Below are positions 1 to 6,440 of a stretch of 7,366 nucleotides of DNA, piece by piece. Numbering within the stretch: the first letter of the stretch is position 1; each line of letters starts with the position of its first letter. The notes under the pieces were generated by a model. The model ran no database searches. It had not been told where the DNA came from and was given only the letters and a program-made list of their open reading frames with translations. The stretch is taken from NCBI GenBank assembly GCA_965365465.1, contig CBDUBU010000209.1, positions 1-7,366 of the forward strand, written 5' to 3'. The position numbers were made by a program, and so were the translations under genes. This DNA comes from CBDUBU01 sp965365465. Lineage in GTDB: Bacteria; Bacteroidota; Rhodothermia; Rhodothermales; DASSAV01.

Positions 1-974
1 CGGTGCTGACCGGCATCGGCCTTGGCATGATGCTGAAGACGCATCAGACCGGCCCGGAAGGGCAGAAGGTTCGTGCAGTCATCGTGACAGATGCAGTAGA
101 CATCACGCATGAATATTATGTGGGAGTCACACTGGATCGTCAGAAGAATATGAATGTCATTATGGTTTCCACGGAAGGCGGAGTGGAAATCGAGAAGGTG
201 GCGGAAGAGACTCCGGATAAAATCCAGAAGGTCTGGATAGACCCCTCGGTCGGCCTGATGCCGTATCAAGCGCGTCAGCTTGCCTTCGGGCTTGGTTTTT
301 CAGGAGATGCCTTCAAACAGGCGGTTCGGTTTATCATGGCTCTTTACAAGGCATATGAAGACACGGACAGCTCGCTCGCTGAGATCAATCCATTGGTTCT
401 TACGGGGGGTGGTGAGGTCGTAGCGCTGGATGCCAAGATCAACCTGGATGACAATGCGCTGTACCGGCAGAAGCAACTTGCTGAGATGCGTGATATCTAC
501 GAAGAAGATCCGCTCGAAGTAGAGGCCAACGAGTACAACCTCAGTTATGTCAAGCTCGACGGCAACGTAGGATGTATGGTCAATGGCGCAGGACTTGCGA
601 TGGCGACCATGGATATCATCAAACTGGCCGGAGGGGAGCCTGCCAATTTTCTTGATGTAGGCGGCGGCGCCAAAGTTGAGACGGTGGAGGCAGGCTTTCG
701 AATCATTCTGAAAGACCCCAACGTGAAGGCTATCCTCGTCAACATCTTCGGAGGCATCGTACGCTGCGACCGCGTGGCTACCGGCGTCGTTCAGGCTGCC
801 AGAAACGTGAAGCTTGAAGTTCCGCTTATCGTCCGGTTACAGGGAACGAATGCCGCCGAGGGGCAGGAAATACTGAAGCAGAGCGGACTGGAAATCGAAA
901 CAGCCATTCTGCTAAAGGAAGCCGCCGACAAGGTGACAAAAGCGCTTGGAAGTCAGCAAAAAGTGGAAGCCTGA
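1..974 (+). CDS. sucC: Succinyl-CoA ligase (ADP/GDP-forming) beta subunit, 5'-truncated by the window edge
   Basis: This is the beta subunit of succinyl-CoA synthetase, which with SucD interconverts succinyl-CoA and succinate with NTP formation in the TCA cycle (cytoplasmic). The visible 323 codons open inside the ATP-grasp domain at VLTGIGLGMMLKTHQTGPEG. The GTG at base 3 is an internal valine, not a start. Family members have about 390 residues, so roughly 70 N-terminal residues lie off the window. Counting from base 3, the Mg-nucleotide residues are seen in EINPLV (E127, N129) and ALDAK (D143). The CoA-ligase domain follows from about residue 185, with NGAGLAM (194-200), the DVGGGA turn (218-223), NIFGGI (247-252) and RLQGTNAAEG (278-287). 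It ends in TGA with a normal C-terminus. sucD is not downstream, since the next gene is convergent. The residues that set ATP or GTP preference are in the missing part. Identification is very secure. Confidence 0.96.
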   Translation, partial: VLTGIGLGMMLKTHQTGPEGQKVRAVIVTDAVDITHEYYVGVTLDRQKNMNVIMVSTEGGVEIEKVAEETPDKIQKVWIDPSVGLMPYQARQLAFGLGFSGDAFKQAVRFIMALYKAYEDTDSSLAEINPLVLTGGGEVVALDAKINLDDNALYRQKQLAEMRDIYEEDPLEVEANEYNLSYVKLDGNVGCMVNGAGLAMATMDIIKLAGGEPANFLDVGGGAKVETVEAGFRIILKDPNVKAILVNIFGGIVRCDRVATGVVQAARNVKLEVPLIVRLQGTNAAEGQEILKQSGLEIETAILLKEAADKVTKALGSQQKVEA

Positions 975-1041
975 CACATCCGGCGCCGGGCCTTGCTTTG
1001 AAAAATGCTGTGCTGCTGATTCTCGCTTCTGTTTCCTCCAG

Positions 1042-1083
1042 GCCGCGATGCGTGGACCAGGAAACCTGCTCACGCATCGCGGC
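1042..1083. terminator. Perfect 13-bp inverted repeat between convergent sucC and fprA
   Basis: The arms 1042-1054 (GCCGCGATGCGTG) and 1071-1083 are exact reverse complements with a 16-base loop. The loop itself contains a CAGG-AAA-CCTG inner stem (1058-1068), so the whole can fold as one long hairpin. It lies between the stop codons of two convergent genes, where a shared terminator is expected. Neither flank has a good T-run, so it may work as a strong but non-canonical (or Rho-assisted) stop, or simply protect both 3' ends. The structure is seen directly; the function is inferred. Confidence 0.6.
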
Positions 1084-1108
1084 GCATCAGTAGTAAAGGG
1101 GGAGTGAT

Positions 1109-2518
1109 TTATCTCAGTTCGCGTTCGAGCGCGTGCCGCATGTCTTCGACGCTCGTAAGTTTGACGCGCGGACGCCCCAGTTCTTTCCCCCGCGCAATCT
1201 CAAGCTCGTCGAGCCGCTGCCAGTCCTCATAGGTGAAATAATCCGGCTGGCGTTGCCGGATCATCTGTTCAATAGATTGAGCATCTAGCATTGAGGGATA
1301 CAAAATCTTCCCTTGAGACAGGTCTTCGAGCATACAATCAACCGTCTCTACGGCGCAGGGTTTATTGGTGCCGATGACGCCGGTGGGGCCTCGCTTGATC
1401 CATCCGGCCGTGTATTGCCCCGGTAATGCTTGTCCGGTTTCAGGATCGACCACCCGGCCTTTTTCGTTTGCAATGACAGCCCAGCGTTCGTTGAACGGGA
1501 TGCCGGCAATGGGAACGCCCTGATATCCTACGGAGCGGAATACCAGTCCAATCGGCAGGTCTTCATAGTTTTCCGTAGCCCTGGGGCGCAGCTGGCCATC
1601 TTTTGTGGCATAGAGTTCGTTTTTCACCAGCCTCATTCCCGCCACCCCGCCCGCTTCGTCCCCGGTTATCTCGACCGGAGAGACCAGAAACCGGAGCACG
1701 AGCTTTTTGGTCTTGCCGGAAAGAGGGCGGCGGGCGGATTCTTGCAGCACCTCGACCTTTTTCATGACGTTCTTATCCGGATTCTCCGAAAGTTCCGCTA
1801 GGCTGAGTGGATCCAGATCCACTTCTTCGGGGAGTGTGACGACATCGGCATCTTCCAGTTCGCCGAGTTCTTTTACTTCAGGCGTAGTGAAGGCCGCCTG
1901 TGCGGGGCCGCGCCTTCCCAGCACATAAATTTCCTTTATCCGGCTTGCGCGGAGCGCTTCCAGGGCATAGTCCGCAATATCCGTCCGGGCTAGTTCTTCG
2001 GGCGTGCGCGCCAGAATACGCGCCACATCAATCGCCACATTGCCTACCCCGACAATGGCTACGCTTTCCTGGGAAAGGTCGAACGTGAGGTTTGTGTAGT
2101 CCGGGTGCCCGTTGTACCAGGCGACAAACTCGGTAGCTGAATGGCTTCGGTTGAGATCTTCCCCTGGAACGCCGAGATTGCGGTCGGTCTGCGCTCCTGT
2201 CGTGTAAAGGATCTGATGATAGTGTTGTTGCAGGTCGGAGAGCATAACGTGCTTGCCGAATTCGACGTTGCCGAAAAACCGGAAATTCGGCTGGGTGGCC
2301 ACTTTATGAAACACCCGCGTCACCGACTTGATCTTCTGGTGATCCGGAGCAACACCGCCCCGAACGAGTCCGAAGGGCGTAGGCAGCCGGTCGTACATAT
2401 CAATCTGGACAACCCAGTCCTTCTGCTTGAGCAGGTGATCGGCGGCATAAAAGCCTGTCGGCCCGGCCCCAATGATGGCAACACGTAACGGATTGGATGC
2501 ACTGCCAGTCTGCGTCAT
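1109..2518 (-). CDS. fprA: FprA/adrenodoxin reductase-type ferredoxin--NADP+ reductase
   Basis: This 469-residue FAD enzyme moves electrons between NADP(H) and a ferredoxin (cytoplasmic). It belongs to the FprA/adrenodoxin reductase family, which is unrelated to the plant-type FNR fold and distinct from the thioredoxin-reductase-like FNRs. The FAD-binding Rossmann motif IIGAGPTGFYAADHLL is at 15-30, followed by the family signature PFGLVRGGVAPDHQ (48-61). The NADP-binding motif GVGNVAIDVAR is at 157-167, and LGRRGPAQAAFT (200-211) provides the paired arginines expected to bind the 2'-phosphate. Near the end YTAGWIKRGPTGVIGTNK (369-386) closes over the flavin. Length is full for the family (about 450-470). 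The ATG at 2518 is preceded by a clear ribosome site, TGAGGAG, six bases away. No ferredoxin gene is next to it, so its partner is unknown. It is transcribed alone or as a distal gene after the hydrolase at 2766-3563, separated by 247 bases, so it probably has its own promoter. Confidence 0.93.
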   Translation of the reverse strand: MTQTGSASNPLRVAIIGAGPTGFYAADHLLKQKDWVVQIDMYDRLPTPFGLVRGGVAPDHQKIKSVTRVFHKVATQPNFRFFGNVEFGKHVMLSDLQQHYHQILYTTGAQTDRNLGVPGEDLNRSHSATEFVAWYNGHPDYTNLTFDLSQESVAIVGVGNVAIDVARILARTPEELARTDIADYALEALRASRIKEIYVLGRRGPAQAAFTTPEVKELGELEDADVVTLPEEVDLDPLSLAELSENPDKNVMKKVEVLQESARRPLSGKTKKLVLRFLVSPVEITGDEAGGVAGMRLVKNELYATKDGQLRPRATENYEDLPIGLVFRSVGYQGVPIAGIPFNERWAVIANEKGRVVDPETGQALPGQYTAGWIKRGPTGVIGTNKPCAVETVDCMLEDLSQGKILYPSMLDAQSIEQMIRQRQPDYFTYEDWQRLDELEIARGKELGRPRVKLTSVEDMRHALERELR

Positions 2519-2765
2519 TATATACTCCTCAACGATACAAGGCTAATGGTCAGGAAAAGAGAGCTTGCGCCGCCCCTGCATGATCCACAGGTTCAGATTG
2601 CAAATGCTGCACGCCTGCTCTTTATACGGTAAGGCACAAAAAAACGACCTGCAAGTAGCTGCATGGAGCGCTTAAGTGCAAGCCGGGAAAGGCCCTGTCG
2701 GGCAGTGAGGGAAAACCTTACACCCAGCGCCGGGTTGCGTGGAGGAGAGGGACTGCGTTGCCGAT
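2519..2765 (-). other. 247-base noncoding gap upstream of fprA
   Basis: The gap separates the hydrolase stop (minus strand) from fprA. I see no credible gene. Two short hairpins lie just downstream of the hydrolase: 2722-2735 (a 5-bp stem with one G-U pair on the minus-strand RNA) and 2692-2703 (GCCC/GGGC, 4 bp). Either might weakly end hydrolase transcription. A T7 run followed by GTATAAAG on the minus strand (around 2620-2650) is the most promoter-like stretch, but it matches neither the Bacteroidota TTTG/TAnnTTTG pattern nor a well-spaced sigma-70 pair. The size of the gap suggests an fprA promoter somewhere inside. Confidence 0.3.
2525..2530 (-). promoter_or_regulatory. Ribosome binding site of fprA
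   Basis: On the minus strand GAGGAG lies six bases (TATATA) before the ATG at 2518. It is the best Shine-Dalgarno match at any gene start in this window and fixes the fprA start. The other genes here have weak or no such site, as is common in Bacteroidota relatives. Confidence 0.75.
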
Positions 2766-3563
2766 CTATGCCGCCGTGATGGAATGCTTCTTGATGAAGG
2801 AGATAGCATAGCGGTTAAAAAGGCCGGGGCGTTCGACATTGCAAACATGGCCTGCTCCTTCGATCACACGGAGAAAGGCATTCCTGTGTCTTTCGATGAG
2901 TGCGCGGACGGAAGGAAGAAACATATGATCTTCTTCGCCCATCAGGTAAAGCACAGGCACGTCTAACTCTTTTTCTTCAAACAACCGGAGTAGCGGGTTA
3001 ACGCCCCATGTGAGCTTGAACCATCGAAGAAACTCCTTCTGGCACAGCTTCTTTGCATCGCTGATGAAAAGAGAACGCGCTTCCTGGTTTCGTTTGCGCG
3101 GCATGATGATCCATGCAAAAAGCTTGTACAGCCATAGATAGGGCACGATTCGTTTGAATACGTTTCCCACCCCGACCAGAAAGCGGGAACGGTAGTCCAG
3201 GCGCGTGATGGCTCCGCCGAGGACCATGGAATGGACGCGCTCCGGGGCAAGGTCTGCAATGCTTCGGATCAAAACAGACCCTAACGATATCCCTACGAAG
3301 TGCGCTTTTTTGATCTCCAGATGATCGAGCACCTCAAGAATATCCCGACTGATGTCTTCAAAGGTATACGTCAGATGCCGGGCGACATCACGCAGGGTGT
3401 GCTGAGAGTGCCCGTGTCCGCGCAGGTCTACCATCAACACATTGAAGTGCTTGCTGAAGGCGCGGATCTGTTTGAACCATATAGACGAACTTCCTCCTGC
3501 GCCGTGTACAAAAACGACCCATTCTTTATCCGGCCCCAGTTCGTATGTTCGGTAGTACAGCAC
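2766..3563 (-). CDS. Alpha/beta-fold hydrolase, substrate unknown
   Basis: This is a 265-residue cytoplasmic alpha/beta hydrolase with no signal peptide. The oxyanion-hole motif VVFVHGAGGSSSIW is at 16-29 and MVDLRGHGHS at 44-53. The nucleophile elbow is GISLGS with Ser93, the acid is probably Asp212 in GEEDHMF, and the catalytic histidine is His239 in EGAGHVCNVERP. So the triad is complete and an active esterase, lipase or thioesterase-like enzyme is likely. Residues 125-160 form a hydrophobic and basic lid (aromatic YLWLYKLFAWIIMPRKR), which suggests a greasy or membrane-near substrate. No ATG occurs in frame before residue 44. I chose the GTG at 3563; a CTG at 3596, five bases after GAGG on the minus strand, would add 11 residues. 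It diverges from menH, itself an alpha/beta hydrolase, but lacks the MenH signatures (WYxQPxFASL, GYSMGGR). The family cannot be narrowed further from sequence alone. Confidence 0.88.
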   Translation of the reverse strand: MLYYRTYELGPDKEWVVFVHGAGGSSSIWFKQIRAFSKHFNVLMVDLRGHGHSQHTLRDVARHLTYTFEDISRDILEVLDHLEIKKAHFVGISLGSVLIRSIADLAPERVHSMVLGGAITRLDYRSRFLVGVGNVFKRIVPYLWLYKLFAWIIMPRKRNQEARSLFISDAKKLCQKEFLRWFKLTWGVNPLLRLFEEKELDVPVLYLMGEEDHMFLPSVRALIERHRNAFLRVIEGAGHVCNVERPGLFNRYAISFIKKHSITAA

Positions 3564-3756
3564 AGCGTAAGGGAAAATGATGCACGCACCAGACAGAGAA
3601 TCCTCAACTACCCGGCTTGCAGCAATACGTCATAAAATTCCGGATTGTTCAGCGTTTTAGCAGATTTTCATTCATCAAACGCTCTGGTTCCAGCAGGCGT
3701 CCTGTTTTAGCGTGGCGCAACAGCGGCCGAGTATAAAGCAAGATACATGCCCTTCT
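3564..3756. promoter_or_regulatory. Divergent intergenic region, hydrolase / menHBA
   Basis: The two transcription units start on opposite sides of this AT-richer stretch, so it should hold both promoters. Seen here are arms AGCGTTT (3651-3657) and AAACGCT (3677-3683) separated by 19 bases, which could be a weak operator, and a TATAAA (3732-3737) shortly before the menH ATG. No well-spaced promoter pair could be assigned on either strand, so function rests on gene orientation only. Confidence 0.4.
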
Positions 3757-4551
3757 ATGGATGACTTGAACTATTCATCATTTGGCAGACGCAATCGCCC
3801 TGCCGTGCTTCTGTTGCATGGTTTCATGGGCGACATGACGGATTGGAGTTCCGTAATCGCCTCGCTGGAGAGAGATTATTTCTGCATTGCCGTTGACCTG
3901 CCCGGTCATGGCGGATCGCACAGCCTTGACGACCCGGAGGCTTACACCATGCCTGGCGCAGCGCAGAGATTAGGTAGGGTGCTGGACAAGCTGCAAATAC
4001 CTCGCTGCGTCCTGGTCGGGTATTCAATGGGGGGGAGGCTGGCGCTATATTTTGCTCTACACCATGAGGACCGATGTAGCCGTCTTATCATGGAATCCAC
4101 GACGCCTGGTCTGCAAGGCCGTCGTGAACGCATGGAAAGGATAGCAGTAGATGAGCAGAGAGCAGATTCTCTTGAATCAGGGAACTTTGATGCCTTTCTG
4201 GAAGAATGGTATCGTCAACCGCTGTTCGCGTCGCTGGCGCAACATGAAGAACTGCGCGAGCGGATGATTGATAAACGCAAACATAATGACCCGAAGAGCC
4301 TGGCGCGTGTTCTGCGGGGTCTTGGCACGGGCAGTCAGCTTCCGCTATGGGGAGCGCTAGCTTGTCTGCACATCCCCGCCCTGGCGCTGGCAGGGGCATT
4401 GGATGCAAAATATGTGGAGATCGGAAACTGTATGGCCCTTCTGAATGGCTGCGTCCGTCTCCAGATTGTTCAGAGCGCTGGACACAACATACACGCGGAG
4501 CAACCGTCTGCGTACGTCGATGCAATCCAAGATTTTTTAAGAGAACTGTAA
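3757..4551 (+). CDS. menH: 2-succinyl-6-hydroxy-2,4-cyclohexadiene-1-carboxylate (SHCHC) synthase
   Basis: MenH removes pyruvate from SEPHCHC, the MenD product, to give SHCHC in menaquinone synthesis (cytoplasmic). From the chosen ATG the protein has 264 residues, close to the roughly 250-270 typical of MenH. The oxyanion motif LLLHGFMGDMTDW is at 18-30, VDLPGHGGS at 46-54, and the nucleophile elbow GYSMGGR carries Ser90 and Arg94. MESTTPGLQG is at 112-121, and the MenH-specific WYRQPLFASL at 151-160. The acid is Asp216 (GALDAKY) and the histidine His243 (AGHNIHAEQP). Position-by-position similarity to E. coli MenH is clear from memory. An in-frame GTG at 3712 would add 15 residues with no MenH counterpart, so the ATG at 3757 is preferred, although neither start has a Shine-Dalgarno site. 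It is first of three tightly spaced men genes. Its last codons and TAA lie in an 11-bp tandem duplication. Confidence 0.93.
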   Translation: MDDLNYSSFGRRNRPAVLLLHGFMGDMTDWSSVIASLERDYFCIAVDLPGHGGSHSLDDPEAYTMPGAAQRLGRVLDKLQIPRCVLVGYSMGGRLALYFALHHEDRCSRLIMESTTPGLQGRRERMERIAVDEQRADSLESGNFDAFLEEWYRQPLFASLAQHEELRERMIDKRKHNDPKSLARVLRGLGTGSQLPLWGALACLHIPALALAGALDAKYVEIGNCMALLNGCVRLQIVQSAGHNIHAEQPSAYVDAIQDFLREL

Positions 4552-4560
4552 GAGAACTGT
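4539..4560 (+). repeat. Exact 11-bp tandem duplication at the menH/menB junction
   Basis: AAGAGAACTGT occurs twice head to tail, at 4539-4549 and 4550-4560, directly before the menB ATG. The first copy encodes the last residues of MenH (Arg-Glu-Leu). The first two bases of the second copy complete the TAA stop. The second copy also provides the purine stretch AAGAGA that is the only ribosome-site-like sequence before menB. With one copy only, the menH frame would read through the menB start and end at the TGA at 4572-4574, giving a 14-base overlap. Confidence 0.9.
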
Positions 4561-5385
4561 ATGGCTGTTGTTGAATGGAACCAAGTTGGCACGTATACCG
4601 ACATCAAGTATCACAAGGCTGAAGGCATCGCCAAAATTACCATTAACCGCCCAGAGGTTCGCAATGCCTTTCGGCCCCTCACCGTGAAAGAGATGTCCGC
4701 TGCCCTGGCTGATGCGCGGGACGACCACCAGATCGGCGTCGTCATTCTGACGGGCGAGGGACCGGAAGCGTTTTGCTCCGGAGGCGACCAGAAGATTCGC
4801 GGAGAAGCTGGATACACCGAGGAGGGAACGGGCGTGGAAAGGTTGAATGTGCTGGACTTCCAGCGGCAGATCCGAACCTGTCCCAAACCGGTCATTGCAA
4901 TGGTGGCGGGGTGGGCTGTCGGGGGCGGTCATGTTCTCCATGTGCTGTGCGACCTCACCATTGCCGCCGAAAACGCCCGGTTCATGCAGACAGGCCCTAA
5001 AGTCGGCTCGTTTGACGGGGGGTACGGGGCTAGCTATCTGGCCCGCATCGTAGGCCAGAAAAAGGCGCGTGAAATCTGGTTTCTGTGCCGTCCCTACAAT
5101 GCGCAGCAGGCGCTTGAAATGGGCCTGGTGAACACAGTCGTGCCGCTGGAGCGACTGGAAGAAGAAACCGTTCAATGGTGCCGGGAGATTCTGGCAAATT
5201 CGCAGATGGCTATTCGCTTCCTGAAGGCGGGCCTCAATGCCGACTGCGACGGGCAGGCCGGCTTGCAGGAACTGGCAGGGAATGCCACCATGTTATTCTA
5301 TATGACGGAAGAGGGACAGGAAGGCCGCAACGCCTTTGTCGAGAAACGCCCGCCCGATTTCTCAAAGTTTCCCTACCGTCCGTGA
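4561..5385 (+). CDS. menB: 1,4-dihydroxy-2-naphthoyl-CoA synthase (naphthoate synthase)
   Basis: MenB is a crotonase-fold enzyme that closes the second ring of menaquinone by converting o-succinylbenzoyl-CoA to DHNA-CoA (cytoplasmic, usually a hexamer). The 274 residues are full length and closely resemble E. coli MenB: ITINRPEVRNAFRPLTVKEM (26-45), FCSGGDQKIRG (71-81, oxyanion hole), LDFQRQIRTCPKPVIAMVAG (98-117), GGGHVLHVLCDLTIAAENA (121-139), QTGPKVGSFDGGYG (143-156) and NATMLFYMTEEGQEGRNAF (241-259). The positions matching E. coli Ser161, Asp163 and Tyr258 are Ser150, Asp152 and Tyr247. Gly145 matches E. coli Gly156, which marks the bicarbonate-dependent type I enzymes, whereas type II enzymes carry Asp there. 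The start is nine bases after the menH stop and the stop is ten bases before the menA ATG, so one operon is likely. No oddities were found within the protein. Confidence 0.97.
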   Translation: MAVVEWNQVGTYTDIKYHKAEGIAKITINRPEVRNAFRPLTVKEMSAALADARDDHQIGVVILTGEGPEAFCSGGDQKIRGEAGYTEEGTGVERLNVLDFQRQIRTCPKPVIAMVAGWAVGGGHVLHVLCDLTIAAENARFMQTGPKVGSFDGGYGASYLARIVGQKKAREIWFLCRPYNAQQALEMGLVNTVVPLERLEEETVQWCREILANSQMAIRFLKAGLNADCDGQAGLQELAGNATMLFYMTEEGQEGRNAFVEKRPPDFSKFPYRP

Positions 5386-5395
5386 CCTTGCGCCC

Positions 5396-6289
5396 ATGCT
5401 TGCATCGTCGCCATCTCGCGCTGCAATCTGGACGCTGGCGGCGCGGCCCAAGACCCTGTGGGCGGCCTTTGCGCCCGTGCTTATGGGAACCGCCATGGCG
5501 TTTGAAGCAGGCGGTTTTCATGCGCTTTCGGCGCTGGCTGCGCTCGTTGGCGCTCTGCTGATCCAGATAGGAACCAACTTCAGCAACGATTATGCTGATT
5601 TCCTGAAGGGCGCAGATACGGAAGCTCGGAAGGGACCCTTGCGTGCTACGCAAGCGGGCCTGGTCTCTCCACGATCCATGAAGCGGGCGGCGATTCTGGT
5701 TTTTTCGCTGGCCGTAGTAGCAGGGCTATACCTCATCTGGCGAGGTGGATGGCCTATTCTGATAATCGGACTTTTATCCATCTTTTCCGGCGTTATCTAC
5801 ACAGCCGGAAGGCATTCCCTTGCATATCTGGGATTGGGAGACCTTTTTGTCCTTGTTTTTTTCGGACCGGTTGCCGTAGGAGGTACGTACTACGTCCAGG
5901 CGCTGGATATTTCGTGGCCTGTGATTCTGTCGGGGGTGGGCGCCGGGATGCTTTCCGTAGCCATCCTGCTTGCCAACAACATCCGCGACATTGACGAGGA
6001 CCGACTCGCAGGCAAAAAGACGCTGGTCGTCCGATTTGGACGAAGCTTCGGCGCAGGCTTGTATGCTGCATCGGTAGCGGTTGCCGGGCTGGTTCCGATA
6101 AGTATGTTTCTCCTTACGGGAAGGCATCCCTGGGTGATGGCGGCTGCGGTGGTTGCGCCTCTGGCGTTGCCTAACCTCAAAGCACTCCGAGACATCACAG
6201 ACGCTTATGCACTGAATCCTCTGCTGGGCGCGACGGCGCGGCTGCTGCTCATTTACAGCGTGCTGTTTTCCATTGGATGGAATATGTAG
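5396..6289 (+). CDS. menA: 1,4-dihydroxy-2-naphthoate polyprenyltransferase
   Basis: MenA is an integral membrane UbiA-family enzyme that attaches the polyprenyl tail to DHNA, giving demethylmenaquinone. From the ATG the protein has 297 residues, the usual MenA length. WTLAARPKTLWAAFAPVLMG (12-31) is the typical N-terminal MenA signature. The first prenyl-diphosphate/Mg motif is NFSNDYADFLKGAD (61-74; Asn64, Asp65, Asp68, Asp74) and the second is NNIRDIDEDRLAGKKTL (194-210; Asp198, Asp202). Hydrophobic segments lie at about 22-37, 43-60, 97-115, 118-136, 146-168, 175-193, 219-240, 246-260 and 280-296, about nine as in UbiA proteins. The frame is open upstream to a TTG at 5336 inside menB, but those residues (Ser/Pro/Arg-rich) have no MenA counterpart, so the ATG at 5396, ten bases after the menB stop, is preferred. 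No clear ribosome site is seen; translational coupling to menB is likely. Confidence 0.95.
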   Translation: MLASSPSRAAIWTLAARPKTLWAAFAPVLMGTAMAFEAGGFHALSALAALVGALLIQIGTNFSNDYADFLKGADTEARKGPLRATQAGLVSPRSMKRAAILVFSLAVVAGLYLIWRGGWPILIIGLLSIFSGVIYTAGRHSLAYLGLGDLFVLVFFGPVAVGGTYYVQALDISWPVILSGVGAGMLSVAILLANNIRDIDEDRLAGKKTLVVRFGRSFGAGLYAASVAVAGLVPISMFLLTGRHPWVMAAAVVAPLALPNLKALRDITDAYALNPLLGATARLLLIYSVLFSIGWNM

Positions 6290-6440
6290 CGGCTTTGCGT
6301 AGCGGCGAAACGGTTTAAAGAACGCAAGAGGAGGATCACGCAGCGTTTGTAAAATAGCCGGTACAACGCGGTTTTTGCCGGATCTGAAGTTCAATCCGCC
6401 TGTATGCCATTTCCATCATCAGCAAATCCAGAGAATGGTT

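Noticed and set aside
1430..2488. Long plus-strand open frames opposite fprA (for example 1430-1801 and 2141-2488)
   Set aside because: They are antisense to a clearly recognisable FAD enzyme, show no domain or good start, and are explained by the codon use of fprA.
2600..2660. Possible fprA promoter around TATAAAG on the minus strand
   Set aside because: The nearest -35-like sequence (TTGCAG) is about 22 bases away, too far for a standard sigma-70 promoter, and no Bacteroidota-type boxes fit.
3712..3756. N-terminal extension of MenH from a GTG
   Set aside because: The 15 extra residues have no match in MenH, there is no ribosome site before the GTG, and the ATG at 3757 aligns with the usual MenH start.
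4537..5175. A 212-codon minus-strand open frame covering menB
   Set aside because: It is antisense to MenB, whose sequence is unmistakable. Its translation has no recognisable motif.
6340..6377. Possible Bacteroidota promoter (TTTG ... TAnnTTTG) before the membrane-protein gene
   Set aside because: A TTTG and a later GTTTTTG occur at about the right distance, but the TA of the -7 box is missing at spacers of 19 or 20, so the match is not convincing.
5774..6394. A 206-codon minus-strand open frame covering menA
   Set aside because: It is antisense to a well-supported MenA. The product is basic and low in hydrophobic order, with no recognisable domain.
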